DNA of 5,343 bases from CAZVRZ01 sp964629965 (GTDB lineage: Bacteria > Chloroflexota > Anaerolineae > Anaerolineales > UBA4823): assembly GCA_964629965.1 (NCBI GenBank), contig CAZVRZ010000256.1, forward strand, positions 1 to 5,343, given 5' to 3'. This document shows, in pieces, positions 1 through 4,895 of this stretch. Position numbers and translations under genes: made by a program. Under the pieces are notes generated by a model. It was not told where the DNA came from and ran no database searches. It saw only the letters and a program-made list of their open reading frames with translations. The first letter of the stretch is position 1; each line of letters opens with the position of its first letter.

Positions 1-49
1 CTGATATACTTGTTCTTGAATGCCCCATTGTGAGCATCTTGTTTGTTAG

Positions 50-793
50 TATCCTCTAAATCGGATCGATCCGTCAGGACACGCTGACCTTTGCCCAGAT
101 TGCAGCGGGGGAGGTCCAGACGACGCTTGGAAACTACAAAGGCTTGCAGATTTAAGGAGAAAAGACGCGGAACCTGCCCTATCGAATGACAATAATGAGT
201 GGTGCGTTAATGTGTCTGGCGAAATATGGTGCAGTGGCACGCCCCAGTCAAATTGGGAGTCTATCAAATCAAATGTGGGTATGCTTCCTTATAAAATTCA
301 TAACACAATGAGCTCACCCGTTTGGTGGAATGATGTTTCTGTGACGTTAGCGGATAGTGCCTTTGCAGTGAGTTCAACTGGAGCTGTTATTGAAGTAGGT
401 GCAAGCGGTTTAGGATTATTAGCGGGGCCAGAAGGTGGACCGGTCGGTTTTATTGCAGGTAACAGGTTCTTTGTAGTGGTTCTTAACCCGATTGAAAGTG
501 GACTAAGCTGGGGTTCTGCCGCCACAACCGTGACATCTGATTTCTTGGCGAAAAACAACGTAATTTCGTATCAGGAGGATAAACTAGAAATTACGATAGC
601 GGAGACATCGGCTACATCACTATTTCTTTCTACAGCAGGGCAAGCAACATTCCTGGGCCTGGCAGATGCAGGGATTGATGCGATTGGATCTCAATATGCA
701 CATAATCCACAGGGAGGCATTTTTACTATGCTCGGTTTATTGGGTCAAAAGATAAATATGGGCTTCATAACCATTAACTTGGGGAATAGATAA
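50..793 (+). CDS. RHS repeat-associated core end plus variable C-terminal tail (5' partial, probably frameshifted)
   Basis: This is the 3' end of an RHS/YD-repeat gene. Residues 2-11 of the 247-codon frame read PLNRIDPSGH, the motif that closes the RHS core in polymorphic toxins. A short Cys/Gly/Asp-rich linker (LCPDC) and then a unique tail follow. The conventional start would be GTG at 212, but the frame is clearly coding well before it, so 212 is not a real start. The tail has no catalytic motif I recognise. It has a Gly-rich hydrophobic stretch at about residues 104-146 and another at about 189-206, which could suit a membrane-acting toxin; that is inference. In RHS proteins the tail after the core is normally a swappable toxin domain. 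The frame is blocked by TAG at 47-49, and the expected upstream RHS reading is off by one base (see finding). The next gene starts on the base after the stop codon. Confidence 0.72.
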   Translation, partial: YPLNRIDPSGHADLCPDCSGGGPDDAWKLQRLADLRRKDAEPALSNDNNEWCVNVSGEIWCSGTPQSNWESIKSNVGMLPYKIHNTMSSPVWWNDVSVTLADSAFAVSSTGAVIEVGASGLGLLAGPEGGPVGFIAGNRFFVVVLNPIESGLSWGSAATTVTSDFLAKNNVISYQEDKLEITIAETSATSLFLSTAGQATFLGLADAGIDAIGSQYAHNPQGGIFTMLGLLGQKINMGFITINLGNR

Positions 794-1051
794 ATGGAAA
801 GCCTGATTATAGTCTTTATAATTGCCCTGTGGTGTTATACATCTTATGAGTCTGTAGCTTTTGGTGTCAAACGCAAGAGAATGTTACGAGCAACCATGTC
901 TGGGAGCGTAGCCACAATTGCAATGGCTTTTTATGCTGCGATACGGACAAATGGCGGGGTAGTGGTTTTTGGCATTGTAATATTCATTGGCATTTTGCTT
1001 ATGCTGGTAATGATTGTTGGAGGATCTGTAGGGCGAAAAGGAACTTTTTAG
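794..1051 (+). CDS. Small membrane protein, candidate immunity protein for the RHS tail
   Basis: An 85-residue protein with three hydrophobic segments (about residues 3-22, 36-50 and 54-78) and a basic KRKR cluster at 26-29, so most likely an inner-membrane protein. The ATG directly follows the TAA of the RHS tail gene. GGGGA at 781-785 gives a Shine-Dalgarno with about 8 nt spacing, so start and coupling are well supported. I recognise no family. A small gene immediately downstream of an RHS variable tail is typically the cognate immunity gene, and a membrane protein would suit protection against a membrane-acting toxin. The position is observed; the function is inferred. An unrelated small membrane protein cannot be excluded. 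Confidence 0.6.
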   Translation: MESLIIVFIIALWCYTSYESVAFGVKRKRMLRATMSGSVATIAMAFYAAIRTNGGVVVFGIVIFIGILLMLVMIVGGSVGRKGTF

Positions 1052-1071
1052 CCTGCTTATACGCTATTGTT

Positions 1072-1337
1072 ATGAGAACTGAGTTTATCACTTTCATCCA
1101 TAGACAGGCGAAAAAGGGTAGAATCTGTCTTGCCACTTTGTTGGCAGCCCCATAACAATTGGCGTTCCTTTAGTAGTTTCAGTCACTACGGCCGGACTTA
1201 GTCTTTTTTTCCCAAGTACAGCTATTGGAAAGACATCAAACGTAGTATTTGGAGGTGGACTTGGTTGGGTTGGTGCTAATCCTATTCTAGATTTGATAGA
1301 TAGTTTCTGGTGCGAAACGCGCACCACGGTACATTAA
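1072..1337 (+). pseudogene. Broken gene for a small hydrophobic protein (1-nt frameshift)
   Basis: Two adjacent frames look like pieces of one protein. Frame one runs from ATG 1072 (MRTEFITF...) to ...ATLLAAP and then TAA at 1153-1155. Frame two begins after a TAG at 1119-1121 and reads ...GSPITIGVPLVV through a Gly-rich hydrophobic stretch (VVFGGGLGWVGANPILDLIDSFW) to TAA at 1335-1337. One extra C in the CCCC run at 1148-1151 would join them as LLAAPITIGVPLVV, about 88 residues with two hydrophobic segments. I see no convincing Shine-Dalgarno before 1072. The last residues (CETRTTVH) may come from the end of the neighbouring insertion sequence. It could be a second immunity-like membrane gene or the remnant of another RHS tail; I do not recognise the family. 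A sequencing error in the C-run is an alternative to true decay. Confidence 0.45.
1308..1326. repeat. Perfect 7-bp inverted repeat, possible insertion-sequence edge
   Basis: TGGTGCG at 1308-1314 and CGCACCA at 1320-1326 pair around a 5-nt loop. It lies where the hydrophobic pseudogene loses its protein-like character and just before the promoter of the ISNCY-type transposase, so it may belong to the outer end of that insertion sequence. Without the other end of the element this cannot be tested here. Confidence 0.35.
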
Positions 1338-1340
1338 CAA

Positions 1341-1370
1341 TTGACAAAATGAAAGCCTCTTTGGTAAAAA
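1341..1370 (+). promoter_or_regulatory. Predicted sigma70-type promoter of the ISNCY-type transposase
   Basis: A perfect -35 box TTGACA (1341-1346) and a weak -10 TAAAAA (1365-1370, 4 of 6 matches to TATAAT) are separated by 18 bp. The site is about 45-75 bp upstream of the transposase start codon, a sensible position for an insertion sequence promoter. Prediction from sequence only. Confidence 0.5.
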
Positions 1371-1405
1371 GGATGGTTACCAGGCCAAACTTTTCCCAAT
1401 GAGGC
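1355..1405 (+). promoter_or_regulatory. Hairpin that would bury the transposase ribosome binding site
   Basis: GCCTCTTTGG (1355-1364) pairs with CCAATGAGGC (1396-1405) at 9 of 10 positions. The right arm contains GAGG (1401-1404), the only good Shine-Dalgarno for the start at 1414, and also the alternative ATG at 1399. A smaller inner pairing GGTAA/TTACC is possible. A transcript entering from outside the element would contain both arms and could hide the site. Insertion sequences such as IS10 and IS50 are known to limit transposase translation from read-through transcripts in this way. Its action here is inferred. Confidence 0.45.
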
Positions 1406-1413
1406 TACCCCCA

Positions 1414-1692
1414 ATGTTACGCGAACGTTACCCAGTTGACAAGCTTTTTGACGAAATTGCTGTACATTTTCCCGCAATGGATCCGATTCTGGCAAAGATA
1501 GATGGTTATCTTGAAGATGAAGAGTTATATCAGTTGATCAAAGGCGCTCTATCCAAACGGAGCCCGAAAACGTTAGAGACGGGGCGGCAATCAACGCCAG
1601 TGGAAGTAGCATTGCGGATGTTAGTGGTCAAGCGGCTGTATCAGTACAGCTATGCTGTTAGCGTCCTGAATAAATGGTGGTGTTTGTCTTGA
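1414..1692 (+). pseudogene. ISNCY-type transposase, N-terminal fragment
   Basis: Translation from ATG 1414 (MLRERYPVDKLF...) matches my recollection of the N-terminus of ISNCY-family transposases: ...MDPILAKIDGYLEDEELYQLI..., ...RSPKTLETGRQSTPVEVALRMLVVKRLYQYSY. The DNA-binding N-terminal region survives. The catalytic domain is missing, since family members are several hundred residues long and this stops at about 92 codons. Homology ends at about 1655; the remaining residues (AVSVLNKWWCLS) are read from the repeats at the end of the next mobile element, with a TGA at 1690-1692. ATG 1399 is in frame five codons earlier, but GAGG at 1401-1404 with 9-nt spacing favours 1414. The rest of the gene is not found on the other side of the inserted element. 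Non-functional as a transposase. Confidence 0.75.
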
Positions 1693-1703
1693 ATAAATTG
1701 TAG
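1656..1703. repeat. Two imperfect ~24-bp tandem repeats, putative left end of the three-gene transposon
   Basis: Copy one (1656-1680) and copy two (1681-1703) both start TGTT, share a GTC-C/T-TGAATAAAT core (GTCCTGAATAAAT at 1663-1675, GTCTTGAATAAAT at 1686-1698), and end in a G-rich or GTAG tail; copy two is 2 nt shorter. They begin exactly where the ISNCY transposase reading is lost. Elements with Mu/TnsB-type transposases carry arrays of short transposase-binding repeats at their ends, and TGT is a common terminal triplet, so 1656 is a reasonable left terminus. A single related site in inverted orientation, TGAATACATTGCAG, is at 4696-4683. Confidence 0.5.
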
Positions 1704-1711
1704 CATGGGAA

Positions 1712-1748
1712 GGGAAAAAGAACGGGCTGCTCCGGATGGGGCAGCCCG
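1712..1748 (-). terminator. Rho-independent terminator of the transposon operon
   Basis: On the - strand, 13 nt after the ATPase stop codon, a perfect 8-bp GC-rich stem (CGGGCTGC / GCAGCCCG, 1748-1741 and 1730-1723) with a 10-nt loop is followed by TTCTTTTT (1722-1715). This is a textbook intrinsic terminator in the direction of the transposon genes. Confidence 0.85.
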
Positions 1749-1761
1749 ATTGCTGTAGATT

Positions 1762-2568
1762 TCAGCCCTGTTCAAGATCGGCGAGGGCCTTGCGGATAGC
1801 GGATTCTTCGAGGATTTGCTTTTTCTCGACCATGCCCACAATCAGCGCCATATCGCAGAGGCGATTGATCAGGCGCGGGACGCCCTTGGTGGATTCGTAG
1901 ATGCGAGCCAAGGCATCGTCGGTGAAGAGGATACCAGCTTTGTAGCCAGAGAGTTGGATATGATGGCGGACATAGGCAATGGTCTGGGCAAGATCGAGGG
2001 GTGAAAGGTGGTAGTGGATAGTGATGCGCTGGTAGAAGGCTTCATGGGGGGCCAGTCGCAGGGTGCGGCGCAGATCGGGCTGGCCGACGAGAAGAAGGAC
2101 GCCGAGGGATTGGCTATCCATTTCGGTGGAGAAGAGCAGGCGTAGGGGTTCAAAGACGGTAGGGGGCAGCAAATGAGCTTCGTCGAGAATAACGATGGGC
2201 AGGCGATGCTTGGTGTGGAGCAGTTCGTGGAAAGCAGAGCGAATGCGGGCGACAGTTTTGGGTTTGCCAAAGGGGGGTTCGTGTCCAAGGGCAGCCAAGA
2301 GGTCGCGATAGATACCGGAAAGGCCGAGGACAGGGTTGGAGAGGTAGATGACGGCGTGGCGAGAGGGATCGAGGGAGGCAGCAAAGCGGCGGATGGCAGT
2401 GGATTTGCCGGAACCGGTCTCACCGGTGACCAGGCCGATGCCGCGCTGCTTGAGGAGGAAGTCGAGGCGGACGCAAAGCTCGGTTTGGCCAGCGGCATCG
2501 AAGAGCATCTCAGCGGGGATATCTTTGGTGAAGGGCAGGCGAGAAAAGCCGTAGTAGAGGTCAATCAT
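1762..2568 (-). CDS. AAA+ ATPase, ExeA/TniB/TnsC-like transposition protein
   Basis: A 268-residue protein starting MIDLYYGFSRLPF. The start is set by the ATG at 2568, which overlaps the transposase stop; the open frame runs further upstream but only antisense to the transposase frame. Walker A is GETGSGKST (49-57), Walker B is IVILDEAH (125-132), sensor 1 is around LLLVGQPDL (158-166), a likely arginine finger is FYQR (R181) and sensor 2 is GVPRLINRL (229-237). Order, spacing and size fit the ExeA-like ATPases found with DDE transposases (the TniB/TnsC type), which select target DNA and activate the transposase. The overlap points to translational coupling and a fixed ratio of the two proteins. 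All key nucleotide-binding residues are present, so it looks functional. Identification as an ATPase is firm; the transposition role rests on context. Confidence 0.88.
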   Translation of the reverse strand: MIDLYYGFSRLPFTKDIPAEMLFDAAGQTELCVRLDFLLKQRGIGLVTGETGSGKSTAIRRFAASLDPSRHAVIYLSNPVLGLSGIYRDLLAALGHEPPFGKPKTVARIRSAFHELLHTKHRLPIVILDEAHLLPPTVFEPLRLLFSTEMDSQSLGVLLLVGQPDLRRTLRLAPHEAFYQRITIHYHLSPLDLAQTIAYVRHHIQLSGYKAGILFTDDALARIYESTKGVPRLINRLCDMALIVGMVEKKQILEESAIRKALADLEQG

Positions 2569-4000
2569 GGGTTTGCTCCCCAGTTTGGAGTTCGGTGGGC
2601 GGGTTGTTGGCGTGCAGCAGGCGGGCAAACTGAAGCTGCCCGGCTTCTTTGCGCAGTTTTTCCTGGTATTCCTGGCGCAGAGCGGCGAGGTAGTCGAGGG
2701 ATGACTTGGGTTTGGCCGGTTCTGGGGTCTGAGCAGAGAGGCGTTCCACGGCGATATGCCTTTCGCGGCCCTGCTGGGTGATGGCAGCTTTGCCCAGGTT
2801 GTTGCCATCGAGCCAGATTTCGAGGTTGGAAAGGTCAAAAGGGTCGAAGCGCAGTTCGATCTTGCGCCCAGAGAGATGAGTTGGCACCTGGTAGGTGTTG
2901 CCTTGCAGTTCGATGCGCCCGTCACGGCGCACTTTGCGATTTTCGCGCCAGAGGAAGGCTTTGCGCAGGGTGTCGGGATCAGCGCTGCGCACTTCGGCCA
3001 GCCCATCCCGGAAGCGTTCCAGCGGGGTTTGCTCGGTTTCAGAATGCTTGGTTTGGTGGTAGATGAGTTCGAGCCAGGCCCAGAAGGACTCGTTCAGTTC
3101 GGCCAGGGTGGCGATCTCGGAGGCTTCCACTTCGGGCATGAACTGAAGGCGTACACTCAGAAAATACCTCTCGATTTTTCCCTTCGATTCTGGCGCATAG
3201 GGCGCAGTGTGCCATTTGCGGATGCCCAGGCTGGCGCAGGCAGCCTCGAACTGGTGAGCAGCGTAGACTTTGCCATTGTCCACATACAGTGCTTTGGGCA
3301 GCCCACGGCGCAGGATGCCCACTTTCAGCACCCGCTCCAGGCGCGGCAGGGCCTCGTCGAAGAAGAATTCTGCATAGGGGATCAGGCGGCTATGGTCGTC
3401 CAGGAAGCAGAACAGGTGCGCTCGCCTTTTCTTGCTGGGGGCGTTTGGGTCGGGTAGCCAGGGGCCAACCATGGCATCTCCCTGCCAAAGGGCATTCGTG
3501 TGCTCCCGCTCAAAACGCTTGTAGCTGCGTGGTTTCTCAGCTAGCAGGCGCCGGGTTTTGCCTTGCTGGCGCAGATGGGTGGTCAGGGTATGGGCGTTCA
3601 ACCCGCTCACATCTTTGAGTTCCGGGTCGCGCTTGAGCAGTTCCACGATCATCGGCGTAGTGCGTGCAGGTTGCTCTTCTCGCAAAGCAATTGCCTTTTG
3701 TAGCACTTCCGGCGGGAAGGCCCGCGGCGTGCGCCGGTCGGAACGAGTGTTGGGCCGCAGCGCATCGAAGCCGCCCTGTTGGTACAGCTTGAGGTAGCGC
3801 CGCAGAGTTGAGATGCCTACCTTCGTCCGGCTGGAGTAGGGGATGCGGTAGCTCTTGGCGGCAATCTCCTTGAGCGCTTTCTCCACCGCTCCAGTGGGCA
3901 GCGCGTCGAACAACAGGCCGGAGATCAGCCCGTAGCGAAAAAGCGCAATTTCCTGGCTTCTGGCTTCGGTATCGGGCTTGGGAGTGTTTTTCGGGGACAT
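2561..4000 (-). CDS. DD(35)E transposase, integrase (rve) core with Mu/TnsB-like C-terminus
   Basis: A 479-residue protein that would cut and join the transposon ends. Residues about 10-75 hold a helix-turn-helix (ISTLRRYLKLYQQGGFDAL) and about 95-150 a second DNA-binding region. The RNase H-like core spans about 165-330: D175 in WQGD, D241 in YVDNG and E277 in SKGKIER give D-(65)-D-(35)-E, the spacing of the rve superfamily (IS481, IS21 IstA, TniA, TnsB). LDDHSRLI (200-207) and the TPLERF end are also typical. The segment about 345-405 (VRRDGRIELQGNTYQVP) matches the beta-barrel after the core in Mu-type transposases. The start ATG at 4000 has AAAGGA about 8 nt upstream. The three catalytic residues are intact. 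Its last 8 nt overlap the ATPase gene. It belongs to the TniA/TnsB/IS481-like group; the exact family cannot be settled by eye. Confidence 0.9.
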   Translation of the reverse strand: MSPKNTPKPDTEARSQEIALFRYGLISGLLFDALPTGAVEKALKEIAAKSYRIPYSSRTKVGISTLRRYLKLYQQGGFDALRPNTRSDRRTPRAFPPEVLQKAIALREEQPARTTPMIVELLKRDPELKDVSGLNAHTLTTHLRQQGKTRRLLAEKPRSYKRFEREHTNALWQGDAMVGPWLPDPNAPSKKRRAHLFCFLDDHSRLIPYAEFFFDEALPRLERVLKVGILRRGLPKALYVDNGKVYAAHQFEAACASLGIRKWHTAPYAPESKGKIERYFLSVRLQFMPEVEASEIATLAELNESFWAWLELIYHQTKHSETEQTPLERFRDGLAEVRSADPDTLRKAFLWRENRKVRRDGRIELQGNTYQVPTHLSGRKIELRFDPFDLSNLEIWLDGNNLGKAAITQQGRERHIAVERLSAQTPEPAKPKSSLDYLAALRQEYQEKLRKEAGQLQFARLLHANNPPTELQTGEQTHD

Positions 4001-4092
4001 TTTCGAGTTTCCTTTCGTCTAAATGGTGTCGCCCGATGGTATCCCAGCCCGCTCTTCCTGCCCATTTGACAAATTGTGTGGGCGCTCCTGGG
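4001..4092 (-). other. Intergenic spacer between zinc protein and transposase, with ribosome binding site
   Basis: 92 bp separate the two genes. Near the transposase, a strong Shine-Dalgarno (GAAAGGAA, complement of about 4009-4016) sets the start. Near the zinc gene, ATTTG-A-CAAAT (4064-4074) is a perfect 11-bp inverted repeat that could be a small operator. I see no clear promoter or terminator, so co-transcription of all three genes is the simplest reading. Confidence 0.45.
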
Positions 4093-4680
4093 CTAGACCA
4101 GCCGCTCCAATCCCTGTCCGGCACCCCACAGCCACAAGAACTCCAACCGTTTTTCCAGGCCGTATTCGCCCAGCTCCACCCACTGCCACTTGCCCCAGGC
4201 CAGCAGATGTTCACTGGCTTTCAGCAACGCCTGTTCCGGGCGGCTCGCTTTTAGGGCCTCCCCTTGAGCATCCAACCACCTTGAACGGCTGTCCTGCTGC
4301 GCCAACCACTCCTGTACTACCTTCAGCCAGTGCTCCGCCTGTCCCCCAAACGAGACACTCCAGCGTTGGATCGTCCGCAAGACCGGGTAGCCGCTTGCCC
4401 CTAAATCTGCCAGCATCGCCGCCCAACTGCCCTGTTCCTCATACCGCAACCTCAGTACCGCCTCAATCACCCGCAGCAAGTACTGCCGGTAGCGCAGCAG
4501 AAAGCTCGGCAGCACCGACACCGTTCGCCCACACTCTTTGCACCGCCAGCGCTTGATTTGCATTGGGTACACCTCCAATCCGTCGCGCGGCTTGCGCCGG
4601 TAGTACCCGTTCCCAATCATGCACCCCTGTCCCCCACAATGCAAACATCCACCTGGCCGTGGCGCAATTTGATGCTGCAA
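4093..4680 (-). CDS. Zinc-ribbon/HTH protein (DUF6431-like), transposon accessory protein
   Basis: A 195-residue protein counted from TTG at 4680. The N-terminus has CLHC (C12, C15), C20, and RWRCKECGRT (C47, C50), a four-cysteine zinc ribbon. FLLRYRQYLLRVIEAVLRL follows, then an HTH-like region (about 84-110, WAAMLADLGASGYPVLRTIQRW), and then a Trp-rich helical C-terminus without a recognised motif. This layout resembles DUF6431 proteins, assigned from memory. It is the first gene of the operon and may bind transposon ends or targets, or repress; no function is proven. The start is doubtful: TTG lacks a spaced Shine-Dalgarno, the frame stays open and protein-like to 4806 (ADFGASEHEYIAG just before), and the next ATG (4620) would remove three cysteines. 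An upstream non-ATG start such as CTG 4779 is possible. Confidence 0.65.
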   Translation of the reverse strand: MQHQIAPRPGGCLHCGGQGCMIGNGYYRRKPRDGLEVYPMQIKRWRCKECGRTVSVLPSFLLRYRQYLLRVIEAVLRLRYEEQGSWAAMLADLGASGYPVLRTIQRWSVSFGGQAEHWLKVVQEWLAQQDSRSRWLDAQGEALKASRPEQALLKASEHLLAWGKWQWVELGEYGLEKRLEFLWLWGAGQGLERLV

Positions 4681-4682
4681 TC

Positions 4683-4696
4683 CTGCAATGTATTCA
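4683..4696 (-). repeat. Single inverted match to the left-end repeat core
   Basis: TGAATACATTGCAG on the - strand matches TGAATAAATTGTAG (1690-1703) at 12 of 14 positions and in inverted orientation, as expected for transposase-binding sites at opposite ends. It lies right at the annotated start of the zinc-ribbon gene, so binding there could also regulate the operon. A chance match in a possible coding stretch cannot be ruled out. Confidence 0.3.
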
Positions 4697-4737
4697 TGTT
4701 CACTGGCGCCAAAATCTGCTAAAATGGACGGTGGTGG

Positions 4738-4780
4738 CCTGGCTCGGGGTTTGCTGCCAAGCTTTTGGCCCTGAGCCAGG
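4738..4780 (-). promoter_or_regulatory. Nested hairpin in the leader of the transposon operon
   Basis: The outer arms CCTGGCTCGGGG (4738-4749) and CCCTGAGCCAGG (4769-4780) pair at 11 of 12 positions. Within the loop, GCCAA-GCTT-TTGGC (4756-4769) makes a second, partly competing hairpin. No T-run follows on the - strand, so it is not a terminator for the operon. It lies upstream of the zinc-ribbon gene and could shape mRNA stability, translation or DNA structure near the transposon end. Function unknown. Confidence 0.4.
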
Positions 4781-4828
4781 TTCCTTTCTTTCTGTGGAAT
4801 GAACCCCTAGCATACTTGATTTTGACGC

Positions 4829-4855
4829 AAAAAGGCCGCTCTTTTTGGAGCAGCC
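4829..4855 (-). terminator. Rho-independent terminator of the metallopeptidase gene
   Basis: The - strand reads GGCTGCTC, loop CAAAAA, GAGCGGCC, then TTTTT (4833-4829). The stem is 8 bp if one U-G wobble is counted; in the opposite direction that position would be a C-A mismatch, so the structure favours - strand transcription. It is 40 nt downstream of the 4896 stop codon and ends at the presumed right edge of the transposon. It would also keep metallopeptidase transcription out of the transposon. Confidence 0.7.
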
Positions 4856-4895
4856 TGCGCTAAAGTACAACCTAAGTGGTTAATTTATTCCGGCC

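Larger units (their letters stand above)
1656..4833 (-). mobile_element. Three-gene TnsB/TnsC-like transposon (boundaries approximate)
   Basis: A GC-rich block with three - strand genes (zinc-ribbon/HTH protein, DD(35)E transposase, AAA+ ATPase) lies between AT-richer flanks of different origin. The left edge is placed at the tandem repeats that cut off the ISNCY transposase. The right edge is uncertain: GCGTC followed by A/T occurs on both sides (1661-1665; inverted at 4824-4828), and the neighbouring gene's terminator begins at 4834, so the edge is probably between about 4785 and 4833. No clean terminal inverted repeats or matching target duplication were found. There is no TnsA, TniQ or resolvase gene, so it resembles a compact insertion sequence with an IstA/IstB-like gene pair plus one accessory gene. 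Confidence 0.6.

Noticed and set aside
62..73. Perfect 12-bp palindrome CGGATCGATCCG
   Set aside because: It lies inside the conserved RHS motif (codons for R-I-D-P), so coding constraint explains it.
2173..2781. Long + strand open frame opposite the ATPase and transposase
   Set aside because: It is antisense to two proteins with clear motifs, and its composition is what GC-rich coding DNA gives on the opposite strand.
2756..3457. 233-codon + strand frame within the transposase gene
   Set aside because: Shadow of the transposase; no independent motif, and the sense strand has D175, D241 and E277 in proper spacing.
3537..4214. 225-codon - strand frame spanning the zinc gene and transposase start
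   Set aside because: Overlaps both real genes in another frame; it contains scrambled versions of the same DNA and no coherent domain.
4023..4556. Pro/Ser/Ala-rich + strand open frame
   Set aside because: Low-complexity translation antisense to the zinc-ribbon gene, whose CxxC pairs show the true frame.
4709..4724. Alternative right terminus at GCTAAAA, matching TGTTAGC at the left
   Set aside because: Only about six matching bases; the rest does not align, and the open frame of the zinc gene runs straight through this point.
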